NCBI GenBank assembly: GCA_016794525.1
Contig: JAEUJY010000106.1
Span: forward strand, 28,165-92,164
Length of the DNA: 64,000 nt
Source: Myxococcales bacterium
GTDB taxonomy: Bacteria > Myxococcota_A > Polyangia > Haliangiales > Haliangiaceae
Reading direction: 5' to 3'
The translations under genes and the position numbers were made by a program. The notes below the pieces were generated by a model. It was not told the DNA's origin, ran no database searches, and saw nothing but the letters and a program-made list of their open reading frames with translations. Positions 34,188 to 42,732 of this stretch are shown here, piece by piece. The stretch's first letter is position 1. Each line of letters begins with the position of its first letter.

Positions 34188-34745
34188 TCAGTCCGCGCGG
34201 CGGTAGTGCATCGCGACCGCGCCGTTGCGGAGCGGCGTCGCCGCGATCAGCGCGAGCCGGCGCGTGCTGGGCAGCCCGCCCTGGTAGAGCGTCGGGCCGT
34301 GGCCGGCGATCCGCGGGTGGACCAGGAACCGGTACTCGTCGATCAGGTCCAGGCGGTCCAGCGCCGTCGCGAGCGCGCCGCTGCCGAGCAGCACGCCGGC
34401 CGGGGTCGCGTCCTTGAGCCGCTGCACCCCCGCGCGCAGGTCGCCGGCGACGTGGTGGCTGTTGGTCCACGGGAAGGCGGTCCGGGTCGCCGACACCACG
34501 TGCTTCGGCTTGGCCTCCAGCGCGACCGCCCACGCGCGCGTCGCCGGTGTCGCCTCCACCTCGCCGCGGGCGACCATCGGCCAGTAGCTCTCCATCATCT
34601 CGTAGGTCACGCGGCCCCACAGCATCGCGCCGCTCGCGTCCATGAGGTCGGTGAACAACGCGTGGGTCTCGGCGTCGACGATCCCCTCCTGGTGATCGAC
34701 GCAGCCGTCGAGCGTGACGTTGAGGCAGAAGGTCAGGCGTCCCAT
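34188..34745 (-). CDS. Dihydrofolate reductase/RibD C-terminal family protein
   Basis: This 185-residue protein matches the RibD_C-like family: MGRLTFCLNVTLDGCVDHQ at the start, MLWGRVTYEMMESYW, HVVSATRTAFPWTNSHHV, then VLLGSGALATALDRLDLIDEYRFLVHPRIAGHGPTLY. These YyaP/YwjB-like proteins use NADPH in a DHFR fold; the physiological substrate is unknown for most. It is convergent with the MBL gene, with an 18-base gap, and the next gene to the right is a decayed lipoprotein on the same strand. Confidence 0.9.
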   Translation of the reverse strand: MGRLTFCLNVTLDGCVDHQEGIVDAETHALFTDLMDASGAMLWGRVTYEMMESYWPMVARGEVEATPATRAWAVALEAKPKHVVSATRTAFPWTNSHHVAGDLRAGVQRLKDATPAGVLLGSGALATALDRLDLIDEYRFLVHPRIAGHGPTLYQGGLPSTRRLALIAATPLRNGAVAMHYRRAD

Positions 34746-34768
34746 GCCGCGAGTCTACTCGCTCGGCG

Positions 34769-35286
34769 CTACCGCACCGGCGTCGCGACGTAGGCCGCGG
34801 CGGTCGTCGTGCAGATCACCTGGCGCTCGCCGTCGTCGGTGTCGGTGACGAACGCGTACGACGCGTGCCGGATCGCGCCGGTCACGCGGTCGCCGGCGAA
34901 GGTGAGCACGCCGGCGAGGCGGTCGTCGCCGTCCTCGTAGCCGATCGCGACGTCGATCCGACACGGCCCCAGCCGCTTCACCTCGACCGGGGTGTCCAGC
35001 GCCTCTCCGTCGGTGCCCCACGGCGTGATGGCCACGTCGTCGCCGGTCAGCTCGACCCGGAACAAGGACTCGGCCTCGAGGTCGCCGGGCCCGCAGCCCA
35101 GGCCGTCCCAGCGCACGCTCGCCGCCGGCTTCAACGCGTAGACCCCGGGCCGCACGCAGGCGCCGTCCGCCGGCGCACCCCCGTTGCTCGCCGGAGGCCT
35201 TGGTCACCTTGCTCCCCCGGATCACCCGTGCAGGCTGCGAGCCCGACGATGAGGGAGAGTCCGAGCCCGAGTCGATGCAATCGCAT
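34769..35286 (-). pseudogene. Lipoprotein with single-base frameshift
   Basis: An ATG at 35286, preceded by GTGAGG, opens a clear lipoprotein signal (LGLSLIVGLAAC). That frame soon stops. The remaining 128 codons, from about 35155 to 34769, form a good beta-rich domain (PGVYALKPAASVRWDGLGCG, RVELTGDDVAITPWG, LAGVLTFAGDRVTGAIRHASYAF) in another frame. Adding one G in the five-base run at 35178-35182 (C on the plus strand) joins them into a 172-residue secreted protein without stops. It is either a genuine frameshift or a homopolymer sequencing error. No family is recognised. Confidence 0.65.
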
Positions 35287-35734
35287 GGCAAAACCTCACG
35301 CAGTGGTTGGCCCGGGCTGCCTGCAAGGGGCACACCACGGGTGTAGATCTGCGGATCTAGCACCGATTACGTGGGGCCTCGCCGATCGATGCCTGCAATT
35401 TGTAAATGTGGGCGGCGATCCACTGCAATCCCTGCGTGAAAAACGAACCGTTGCGACCGAAATCGGGAATTGAACCCCGCTCGCTCGGGTTGCCCTCGAC
35501 CAGGTTTCGTCCGATCCCGGCCCCTTGGGGCCGCGCAGGTGCTCCGAGGTGGGCGCGTGGGCGTCTCTCGGCGCCTCGGGATCTTCGCGCAGTCGACGGC
35601 GACCTCGGCGCCACTCTTGCGGGCCTCGCTCGTGGCGCCGCCGTCAATATTGACGACGGTGATCGCGGAACAGCGCCAAGGGGCGCCGTTCGGCCTGCGT
35701 GGTGAAGGAGGGGCGGGTGGGCGGCGGTGGTGCG
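35287..35734. other. Intergenic stretch without a supported gene
   Basis: About 450 bases between the frameshifted lipoprotein and the small membrane-protein gene. It contains a short perfect palindrome TAGATC-TGCG-GATCTA at 35344-35359, and a locally less GC-rich patch at 35390-35475. On the minus strand near 35460-35480 there is a GGTTCAATTCCC element that resembles a tRNA T-arm, but the rest of a tRNA does not fold. I see no convincing gene here. Confidence 0.5.
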
Positions 35735-36043
35735 TCAGGTTGGCGAGGCTGCGCGCGCCGCACGGGCCTCGCGCAGCGCCATCGCGAACGTGACGGCTGC
35801 GATCACCGCGACCAGCCCGCACAGGACAAGGCACGGCCACGTCACGATCGGGGTCAGCGACCGACCGATCACCGCCGCGCTGCCCTGCGCCTCGGGCGGC
35901 GGACGCGACGGGTGGACCACGAACCACGACATGAGCGCGCCGACCAAGGCCAGGACGCTGAGCGCGGCAGCGACCACCATGCGCACCGGCCGCACGCGCG
36001 GCGGGGCAACCTCGAGGTCGACGTCGTCATCGTCCGTCGCCAC
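35735..36043 (-). CDS. Small two-helix membrane protein
   Basis: This 102-residue protein starts at GTG 36043 (ATDDDDVDLEVAPPRVRP...). The acidic then Arg-containing N-terminus is cytoplasmic. Two hydrophobic helices follow: VVAAALSVLALVGALMSWFVV and WPCLVLCGLVAVIAAVTFAMAL, joined by a short Pro-rich loop, with a basic tail. No family is recognised. It is the last gene with host-like composition before the island border. Confidence 0.55.
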   Translation of the reverse strand: MATDDDDVDLEVAPPRVRPVRMVVAAALSVLALVGALMSWFVVHPSRPPPEAQGSAAVIGRSLTPIVTWPCLVLCGLVAVIAAVTFAMALREARAARAASPT

Positions 36044-36286
36044 GCGCCCGAGCGTAGCTGATCGAGCGGGCCTGAGCGATTTCACACCAGGCCCGAGGGA
36101 AGGTGAGTCGGGACATGCACCCAAAGGTCGTGACGGGACGGCGCCATCGACACGCGGTACTTCCCACCGGACACGCTCCTCGTCGGTGATCCGAAGGCGG
36201 CGCGGCTGCGTCGGTGAAAGAAGGACGGCGAGATCCGCGTGGCCCGGCTTCGAGCCCCGGGGAGCGGTCGCTCCTCTGGCGCTGGT

Positions 36287-36324
36287 CGCCGAAAACCAAA
36301 ATGCCAAGCCTGTCAGGCTTGGCA
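36287..36324 (-). terminator. Rho-independent terminator
   Basis: On the minus strand a nine-base-pair perfect stem (TGCCAAGCC with GGCTTGGCA, 36302-36310 and 36316-36324) with a five-base loop is followed by ATTTTGGTTTT. The plus strand has no T tract after it, so termination is leftward. It would end the nucleotidyltransferase transcript, or originally a tRNA gene. Confidence 0.8.
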
Positions 36325-36337
36325 CTTCAGAAGGTTC

Positions 36338-36349
36338 GTAGCGGGGGAG
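36338..36349 (-). other. tRNA 3'-end-like block (possible attachment site)
   Basis: On the minus strand the bases CTCCCCCGCTAC match the last bases before CCA of elongator tRNA-Met-type genes as I remember them, and lie 13 bases before a terminator hairpin, the spacing expected for a tRNA gene. The rest of the tRNA is absent. This is what remains at the far side when an element integrates into a tRNA 3' end. The match is short and could be chance. Confidence 0.35.
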
Positions 36350-36524
36350 CGATGGGAAGGTTGATCTCTATGATTTGGTTGAGGTTTGTCGGGGTTGGCG
36401 GGGTGCCGGGGAGGTAGGTGGGGAGGGGGTGACGGAGGGGTGCGGGAGGGGACTGCCCGCCGGCGATTTGCTCGCCGGCGATTTCTTCACCGATGTGCCG
36501 TCTGTCGATCAGCGAGCGGGGCCG

Positions 36525-37286
36525 TCAGTGTTGTCTTCGTCGTCGGGCAAGCCGGCGTTGCATGTCCGGGTACCGCAGGGCCATGAAGGCGGGCGGCATG
36601 CGCGGGTCCACGAGCACGGCCTCGAAGGGGTCGATCCCGTAGTCCCGGAACACGTTCCTCGCGTGAAGGTTCCCCCACGCGAACCGATAGACGTGCTCGT
36701 TCAAGCGGCCCGCGGCCTTGGCACCCTCATGCTCGAGCACATCGCGGATGAACTCGCGTGCGCACGACACCGACGCGCGGGCCTGGTCGAGCGCGTGCGC
36801 CGTCTGGTAGCCCGGGAGGCCGCCGACGTTCGAGATACGAGACCGCATGCAGTGGACCGGGTGCATCACGCGAAAGGTCACCGACACGCCGGGCAACGGA
36901 ACTTCGACCTCGACCGACCACTTGGCGACGTCGACGGAGCTGAGTCCGTAGGGATCGCCGAGGAAGTCGATCCAGCGATCGTGGCCGCTCGGATCGACGA
37001 ACGACACGATTCCCGTGCTCGGCGTGTGCGCGAAGGGCTCAGGCACCTCATAGGTACCGCCGAGCCGCGCGGCAGCCGTCGCGACGGCCGCCTGGCTGCC
37101 GCAGAAGTCGATGTCCTTGCTGTTGATCGGGCCGGGTGGGTCGAAGCGGTCCACGTAGTGCTCGACCCAGAACGCCAGCGCCTGACCGCCGACCAAGACA
37201 ATCGTGCTCGTCAGATCTCCAAGGCGCTGCAGCACAACGCCGGCCTCGGCCGGCGTCAGCGGCGGCAGGTCCCGTGGTGGCGTCAC
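36525..37286 (-). CDS. AbiEii-like nucleotidyltransferase (putative toxin)
   Basis: This 253-residue protein shows the polymerase-beta-type nucleotidyltransferase pattern of AbiEii/MNT proteins: IVLVGGQALAFWVEHY (GG motif at 33-34), then SKDIDFCG with the metal-binding Asp pair D58 and D60. A helical C-terminal half follows. Type IV toxin-antitoxin AbiEii and MenT enzymes add nucleotides to tRNA or other targets and protect against phage. Its ATG overlaps the stop of a 74-residue protein upstream, a typical two-gene module. Unlike classical AbiEi, the partner has no visible winged helix. A housekeeping nucleotidyltransferase is less likely in this setting. Confidence 0.75.
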   Translation of the reverse strand: MTPPRDLPPLTPAEAGVVLQRLGDLTSTIVLVGGQALAFWVEHYVDRFDPPGPINSKDIDFCGSQAAVATAAARLGGTYEVPEPFAHTPSTGIVSFVDPSGHDRWIDFLGDPYGLSSVDVAKWSVEVEVPLPGVSVTFRVMHPVHCMRSRISNVGGLPGYQTAHALDQARASVSCAREFIRDVLEHEGAKAAGRLNEHVYRFAWGNLHARNVFRDYGIDPFEAVLVDPRMPPAFMALRYPDMQRRLARRRRQH

Positions 37287-37507
37287 CGCGGGCGAGTGGC
37301 GAACCGGATCTTCGCGTCAGCGAACGCGAACGATGCGTTCTCCCGGCGAAGTTGCTCAGGGCTCTTCTCGCCGGCGGCGAGCGCACGCGCGTCTTCCGCG
37401 CGGGACTCGGCCTTCTCGCGCGCGCGTTCGGCAGGGGAGTAGAGCTGAGGCTGCACGGCGTGTAGTAGCGTATTACGGAGCAGCGACCATGTGAAGTATG
37501 GGCGCAT
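37283..37507 (-). CDS. Small charged protein, possible antitoxin
   Basis: This 74-residue protein is highly charged and probably mostly helical: PAERAREKAESRAEDARALAAGEKSPEQLRRENASFAFADAKIRF. It is rich in Ala, Glu and Arg with no recognised DNA-binding motif. It is translationally coupled to the nucleotidyltransferase gene (ATGA), which makes an antitoxin or accessory role plausible. No clear ribosome site precedes the ATG. The large inverted repeat lies just upstream. Confidence 0.6.
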   Translation of the reverse strand: MRPYFTWSLLRNTLLHAVQPQLYSPAERAREKAESRAEDARALAAGEKSPEQLRRENASFAFADAKIRFATRPR

Positions 37508-37540
37508 ATGTGTCTGAAATTACAGGGAGATGTGGTGCGC

Positions 37541-37612
37541 AATCAGCCCGTCGTGCTACGCTGCGCGGTAGACCGGCGCTGAGATAGCGCAGCGTAGCAC
37601 GACGGGCTGATT
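37541..37612. repeat. Perfect 26-bp inverted repeat with 20-base loop
   Basis: Arms 37541-37566 and 37587-37612 are exact reverse complements over 26 bases, with 20 bases between. The hairpin sits between the nuclease gene (ends 37655) and the nucleotidyltransferase module. It has no T tract, is longer than most terminators and lacks flanking target duplication that I can see. It may be a terminator, a protein-binding site or a remnant of a small mobile element. Confidence 0.85.
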
Positions 37613-37654
37613 GCCACGTCGACGCTGTCATGTGCGTCGCGCACTCGTAGCGCA

Positions 37655-38809
37655 TCAAGCGCCAGCCTTCGGTGGGGGCTCTCCGCTGCCCTCGCCGAAC
37701 TCCTTCGCCAGGAACGCCAGGGTAGCGGGCTGGCGCAGCTTGCAGACGACGTTCTGGTTGGCGAACGCGCCCTCGAACCGCTTGGCTTCGGCGACGGCGA
37801 CGGTGGTGATCCAGCGGACCGGGACGACCCACTCGGCCTTGACGGGGTCGTCGGCGCGCTTCTTGACGTTGGGCTGGACGAGCGGCTGGTCGAACAGCGG
37901 CTTGCCGAGCGTAGGGACGACGAAGTCCCTGGCCATGCGGGCCGGACCCTCGACGATGCCGTACCCGACATACCCCTTGGCCTTCTGGTACGCGTAGAGC
38001 CTGTCGCCGGCGGACAGGTTCTTGAGCGCGTCGCTGTACCGGGCGCCGCCGCCGGCGCCCACGAAGCCGTAGCGCCGGCAGTCCTCCCAGCTGCGGTCGC
38101 CGCCGTCGTCGACGTTGACGTACCAGAAGCCGGTCCACGGCTCGGCGGCCTTCTTGCGCAGGGCGTCGCGCTCGCGCTCGTTCTTCTCGCGCAGGTGGAT
38201 CTGGAAGTCCTCGGCCTCCTTGAGCGGGATGATCTGCTCGGCGTCGATGAGCACGCGATCGCCGAGCTCGTACGGCTTGAGCCGCACGCAGCGGATATCG
38301 AGCCCGTGGTCGTTGAGCCACAGAACCGACGTGGTGACCTCTTTCGAGAAGTCGGCGGACACCAGGATGATCCGCACGTCCTGTCCGAACAGCTCGTCGT
38401 CCGAGTCGGTCCAGCCGAGGAAGCCGAGCAAGCGGTCGCGGGCGTCGTCGGCGCTGTCGATGGCCTGCAGGTGGCGGGCGAACGCGTCGACGGCCTGGTC
38501 GAAGGTCATGGCCGACACCATCGCGGCGTAGCGGATCGCCTGGAGCTCGACGTGGCCAGCGTCTTCGGTGCGCTTCAGCTCGATGACGACCAGGTTGGCC
38601 TGGCGGTCGACCGCGAGCAGGTCGATGCGGCGCTGGCTGTCCTCCCAGTTGCCGAACTCCTCCGCGATCACCAGCAGGTCGTCGGCGAGGACGCCGACCT
38701 GCTCGCGCAGCATGCGCTGGAGGTGCTGGCGCTCCTTGAGGCCCTCCTTCGAGAAGGTGGTGGCGGTCAGGGCGGCGAGGGTGTCGTTGCGGATCTCGAA
38801 GAGGGGCAT
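37655..38809 (-). CDS. NucS-like PD-(D/E)XK nuclease with C-terminal EVE-like domain
   Basis: This 384-residue protein has an N-terminal nuclease domain with FGNWEDSQRRIDLLAVD (D63) and LVVIELKR (E77-L-K79), the PD-(D/E)XK core as in NucS/DUF91 proteins. The region from about 226 on, FWYVNVDDGGDRSWEDCRRYGFVGAGGG and AGDRLYAYQKAKGYVGYGIV, resembles an EVE/PUA-like domain of the type that binds modified bases. Together this predicts a modification-dependent restriction endonuclease or a partner in one. It is the last gene of the long leftward operon, with a 162-base gap before it. Confidence 0.8.
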   Translation of the reverse strand: MPLFEIRNDTLAALTATTFSKEGLKERQHLQRMLREQVGVLADDLLVIAEEFGNWEDSQRRIDLLAVDRQANLVVIELKRTEDAGHVELQAIRYAAMVSAMTFDQAVDAFARHLQAIDSADDARDRLLGFLGWTDSDDELFGQDVRIILVSADFSKEVTTSVLWLNDHGLDIRCVRLKPYELGDRVLIDAEQIIPLKEAEDFQIHLREKNERERDALRKKAAEPWTGFWYVNVDDGGDRSWEDCRRYGFVGAGGGARYSDALKNLSAGDRLYAYQKAKGYVGYGIVEGPARMARDFVVPTLGKPLFDQPLVQPNVKKRADDPVKAEWVVPVRWITTVAVAEAKRFEGAFANQNVVCKLRQPATLAFLAKEFGEGSGEPPPKAGA

Positions 38810-38971
38810 GGGCCTGGCCTGGAAGGGACGCGCGGACGGCAGTCGGGGACTCAGGAGGGGGGCACCGCGGGCGCGTTCGCCGGGGCGCGCTGCATCGCTG
38901 AATGGAGCCGGGGCGAGACCCCAGCCAGTTGTCCAACAGCCTGTTGGACAAGTTGGCGTCGGGCGACGCCC

Positions 38972-41900
38972 TTACCCGTCATCGAGATCCTCGCCGACGA
39001 TCATCACGCGAATCCCGGCATCTTCGAGACGGAGGTGCTCAGCGCGGCTCGGCCGGGCGTGGTCGAGGTAGAACGCGATGAGCCCTTCGCTGTCCCGGGC
39101 GATGAAGGCTGGCTCGGCGAGCAACTCGCCGTCCCCGTTTTCGATCGGCTCGAGAGCGACGACGCGAGTGCGAAGTAGATTCACAAACCACTCGCCGTGA
39201 GCGGGCCCGATGAGCTTCTGGATCGTGCGCGCCGTTCGAGCACCTTCATCGAGGGTGTCGTCCTCCAGTGATGGCGCAAGGCCCACGCGGTCGCTGACGT
39301 CCTTGAGCGCCTTCACAATCCGGCGCCCAGGGCCGTCGGACACCGCGGTGGCCGAGGCAACGAGCACGGAACGCGCTCGGGTCAGGGCGACGTACATCGG
39401 AGAGGCGGCGGGCTTGTTACCGTGGTGAAAGGCGTCGAGACCAGCGACCCAGACGACTTCCGCCTCATAGCCCTTGAACGAGTGGGGCGTGGTGACCACG
39501 ACGGAGCGCTCCGAGCCATCGAAGCCCTGCGTGGTTCGATACTCCGCGTCGATGCCAAGTGGCTTCAGTCGCTTGGTTAACGCTGCAGCGATCAAGTCGC
39601 CGAGGCTCTGTCCGCCATCTTTGCCCATCGTCACGACGGCGATGTCGCGTGGAAGAACTCGCTCCTCCTTGAGCCACTGGTAGATCTGGTTGACCAGCGC
39701 CGTGAGTTCCTTCTCTCGGGTGGCAAAAGGCTTGAACTGGGGCGATGGGCCGCCGATCTCGTTGTAGTTCACCTGCCACCAGGGCTTGCATTCCCGCGTG
39801 GTCTTCTCGATGAGCCTTCGTTCGATGTATTCGCGTTGGTCAGCGTCGCTGTCGAAGTCGACGAGCCCCGCGAGGGTGTTGAGGGCGAACTCGGTGATCG
39901 GACGGGTCGAGCGGAAGCTCTCTTTCATGACGACGGAACGGCCGCGGAGGTCGATGCCGAGGTCGGCCCACTTGGGCGTGCCGCGGCCGTACACGTTCTG
40001 GGCGTTGTCGTAGAAAATGTTCACGGACCGGCTGTTCGTGTCCTCGGTGTCGGTCTGCTTGGTGATCTGAGTCAGAAGCGCGATCGTCGACGGGCCGAGA
40101 TCCTGCGCCTCGTCCATGAAGAGCGCGTCGCAGCGCGCAATGAAGCCGCTCCGATGGGCAAGGATGCGCTGAGCACGCTCGTTGTAGTCGAAGCGGTCTG
40201 GCTGTGGGCCTCTCGCCTTGCCCTCGAAGATGGCGAGAACGCTTTCAATGTGATGGAGTTCGACGTTCGTCCATGGGGGGGACGTCCTTTGCTCCGCGAG
40301 CTCCCAGGCTTGGGTGATGCACCGTTGGAGCAGCGGTTGGAGGGCTCGGTTGGCGAAGACGACCCAGAGCTTCGGGTTCTGGTCCCGCAGCAGAAGGTAC
40401 GTCTGCACCAGCCAGTTCGCGAGGACGACGGTCTTGCCGCTGCCTGCGACACCACGGACAAGTCGGGGCTTGCCGTCCATCTCGAATCGGCAGAGCCGCT
40501 GCTGCTCGGCACTGAGGAGTGGTCGCAGCGCCTTTCGTCGCGCAAGTTGGGCTCCCAGGGTCTGGTCGTCGGTTGCAAACTGAGCTGCCGCTTGGTCAGA
40601 CGCAGCCCGCTCAACTGGCTCGAGCTTCCAGGCCTTTCCGCGGTAGACGAAGGCGCACGGGTGCAGGTGCGCGACGAGCGGGGCCAGGAAGGGCTGCCGC
40701 GCTTCGTCACGGGTTGCCAGAAGCACGAAGAGCTTCTTGGCGCGACTGGCTGCCACGTTGATGAGCCTCTCCCATTCGTCGAGCGGCCAGCAGGTGCTGC
40801 CGGCGTTCACGGTATCGAAGATCACAACGTCCGCCTCGGCGCCCTGCTGCTGATGCACCGTGGAGGCTCTCCAGTTGGCCGCGCCGGAACCCCGGAGGTA
40901 GTCCGTGACAGCTCTGCACTGGCCGACGAACGGCGAGATGAAGAGGCCCTTGCTATCGCGTACCTGTGGTATCGCGCTGAAGAAGCGGCCAAGTACCTCG
41001 GGCGTGCGTGAGCGGACCCAGCTTCGGTTGCCCTCGCCGCGGTCAGCGCGAAGGTGGTGCGGTTCGCACCGCTCCTCGTCAAGGACGTACCAGAGCGCGC
41101 GGTGCTCGGGGAGGTCGTCGTCGCTGGTCGTCGTGATCCCCGGCCCGTCTGCGAGGCACCCTCCATACTGGTACGCCGAGACGGCCTGCCGAATCTCCGG
41201 ATGCATGCGATGTTGTTGCGCGAGGAACTCCAGGCCGCTGGCGCGTTCCCCGATTCGGAGATGGTGAAGCGCGCTGAGGCCAAGCCATCGCGCCTGGCCG
41301 GGGGGCAGAATACGCGCGATCTTGGTGATGGGCGCCAGCTGCCTCGGGTCGCCAGCGAGCACGACTCGTCGGCTTGCGAGAAGTGCCAAGGCGGCGACGG
41401 TGGTGCGGGATATCAGGCCGGCCTCGTCGATGACGACCGTCGTGAAGGGCGCATGTGTCGCGTCGACAAGGTCGCGTTGAACGACGTATGAGAGGGCCTG
41501 GAACGCCGTCGTCACCACTACGCGGCGGCGCTCGTCTCTCGCGCCGTCGGAGCCGGCCGCGCGCAGGGCGCGGGTGAGCGTGGCCAGGTGGTGCCGAAGA
41601 CGCGCGCGGTAGGTGGACTCCCTCGCGGACTCGATGCGGGCGCGTTGAGCCTCGATCTGCCGGCGGAGTTCGTATTCGTGCCCCTGCAAGAGCTGGCGAA
41701 GGCCGGCGTCTTCAAACGCGCGGTAGCGCGCACCGCGACCGACGCGGAGGATCGAGTCATCGGGACTCCGGCCCCGTTCGATGATGCCCTTGCCTACCGA
41801 GATAGCAGCCAGGTCCGTGGCATCGTTTGTCGTGGAGACAACCAGGATGCGTTCGCCGGGGTCTTCGAGGAGTTCCGCAACGCGAGCGCCGATGAGGCGG

Positions 41901-42508
41901 GTCTTGCCAGTCCCCGGCGGACCCCAGACGATGTTCCACGGCGCGGTCCAGGCGGAGGTGGGCTCGCTCTTGCCGGAGCCGTGCGCGGCCGCGTGCAGGA
42001 GGATCGAAAGCGGAACGCGTGTGGCTCCATGCTCGTTCGCCGTGTAGAGCTGCTTCAACAGCGCCGTGAACTCGAACGGACGGACGTAGAACGTCCCCGT
42101 GCTCGGTGGGCGCGCTCCGTCGATCGCCACAAACAGCGAGCCCGAAGTCTCGTCTGCCTCGACCACCGGCCCCGACCAAAGTAGGCGATCCTCGTCTTCT
42201 TCCCAGCGTGCGAGAGTGTCCGTCCCGGCTGTGCCACCGGGTGGGCGCAACGCGGTGCTGCCTTCCCATCCGTACTCGAGTCCCAGGGGGGCACCTGTGT
42301 CGAGACGGTAGAGCCGCTCAGTGGGCTCAATGCACTCGACCTGAACGCACCGCAGGCGCTTCCATTCCGAGGCTGCGCGATGCTCGAGCAAGATGGCTGC
42401 GGCTGCTTCCCTGTACTCGTCGTCGGTGCCCAGTGGAAGCACGATCTCGCGCGGATAGCGCGGTGCTGTACGCGGTACTGAGGCAGGCGTGGGTGGGGGC
42501 GACGTCAT
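38972..42508 (-). CDS. Double SF1 helicase: UPF1-like module fused to UvrD-like module
   Basis: This 1178-residue protein holds two complete SF1 motors. The first (about 190-610) has GPPGTGKT (196-203), DEAG (361-364), GDPRQLAP, QHRMHPEIR (432-440) and a late STVHQQQGAEADVVIFD, a UPF1/Dna2-type set. The second (about 680-1110) has GVAGSGKT (686-693), DEAQDLGPS (799-807), ESFRSTRPI and TPHSFKGYEAEVVWV with ALTRARS, a UvrD-type set. The first 180 residues are of unknown fold. All catalytic motifs look intact, so both motors should work. It overlaps the small gene upstream (ATGA). It probably unwinds or translocates on foreign DNA or RNA for the nearby nucleases. Confidence 0.92.
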   Translation of the reverse strand: MTSPPPTPASVPRTAPRYPREIVLPLGTDDEYREAAAAILLEHRAASEWKRLRCVQVECIEPTERLYRLDTGAPLGLEYGWEGSTALRPPGGTAGTDTLARWEEDEDRLLWSGPVVEADETSGSLFVAIDGARPPSTGTFYVRPFEFTALLKQLYTANEHGATRVPLSILLHAAAHGSGKSEPTSAWTAPWNIVWGPPGTGKTRLIGARVAELLEDPGERILVVSTTNDATDLAAISVGKGIIERGRSPDDSILRVGRGARYRAFEDAGLRQLLQGHEYELRRQIEAQRARIESARESTYRARLRHHLATLTRALRAAGSDGARDERRRVVVTTAFQALSYVVQRDLVDATHAPFTTVVIDEAGLISRTTVAALALLASRRVVLAGDPRQLAPITKIARILPPGQARWLGLSALHHLRIGERASGLEFLAQQHRMHPEIRQAVSAYQYGGCLADGPGITTTSDDDLPEHRALWYVLDEERCEPHHLRADRGEGNRSWVRSRTPEVLGRFFSAIPQVRDSKGLFISPFVGQCRAVTDYLRGSGAANWRASTVHQQQGAEADVVIFDTVNAGSTCWPLDEWERLINVAASRAKKLFVLLATRDEARQPFLAPLVAHLHPCAFVYRGKAWKLEPVERAASDQAAAQFATDDQTLGAQLARRKALRPLLSAEQQRLCRFEMDGKPRLVRGVAGSGKTVVLANWLVQTYLLLRDQNPKLWVVFANRALQPLLQRCITQAWELAEQRTSPPWTNVELHHIESVLAIFEGKARGPQPDRFDYNERAQRILAHRSGFIARCDALFMDEAQDLGPSTIALLTQITKQTDTEDTNSRSVNIFYDNAQNVYGRGTPKWADLGIDLRGRSVVMKESFRSTRPITEFALNTLAGLVDFDSDADQREYIERRLIEKTTRECKPWWQVNYNEIGGPSPQFKPFATREKELTALVNQIYQWLKEERVLPRDIAVVTMGKDGGQSLGDLIAAALTKRLKPLGIDAEYRTTQGFDGSERSVVVTTPHSFKGYEAEVVWVAGLDAFHHGNKPAASPMYVALTRARSVLVASATAVSDGPGRRIVKALKDVSDRVGLAPSLEDDTLDEGARTARTIQKLIGPAHGEWFVNLLRTRVVALEPIENGDGELLAEPAFIARDSEGLIAFYLDHARPSRAEHLRLEDAGIRVMIVGEDLDDG

Positions 42509-42723
42509 CGCTTGCCACCTTGGTCGCCGGCTCGCCCCGACGATGATCGGGGCAGCGCTTCAATCACCCCGCGGAATAGGTTGTCGCGGCGGTAGAGGGT
42601 GGGGCTGCAAGAGAACCGGAGACCGCTGGTGCCTGAGTCGGGCGCCGACTCGCCGATCAGGAGGAGGCGCACCCTGCTCGGACGATAGGCCTCGGGTGTT
42701 TGGATGTAGCGAGAGTTCGGCAT
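42505..42723 (-). CDS. Short protein resembling the start of a UDG-like family
   Basis: This 72-residue protein contains YRPSRVRLLLIGESAPDSG and LYRRDNLFRGVIEAL. The GESxPxSG pattern near the N-terminus is one I associate with uracil-DNA-glycosylase-like proteins of about 200 residues. Only the first part is present here; after LFRGVIEAL the sequence turns Ser/Arg-rich and ends. It overlaps the helicase start by four bases. It is either a truncated remnant kept for coupling or a genuinely short protein. Confidence 0.5.
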   Translation of the reverse strand: MPNSRYIQTPEAYRPSRVRLLLIGESAPDSGTSGLRFSCSPTLYRRDNLFRGVIEALPRSSSGRAGDQGGKR

Positions 42724-42732
42724 GGACTTGCG

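Larger units (their letters stand above)
36044..36524. other. Gene-free stretch holding the left border of the putative island
   Basis: No supported gene lies in these 480 bases. The part up to about 36300 has host-like composition. It then contains a terminator hairpin and a tRNA-3'-end-like block (listed separately), followed by a G-rich, T-containing stretch at 36350-36430 of different composition. The change of composition and the strict leftward orientation of every gene to the right make this a probable junction. Confidence 0.5.

Noticed and set aside
35455..35485. T-arm-like GGTTCAATTCCC on the minus strand, considered as a tRNA
   Set aside because: The surrounding bases do not fold into acceptor, D and anticodon arms, and one T-stem pair fails.
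35357..35647. Minus-strand 96-codon frame
   Set aside because: No ribosome site, no family and unusual composition; it looks like chance.
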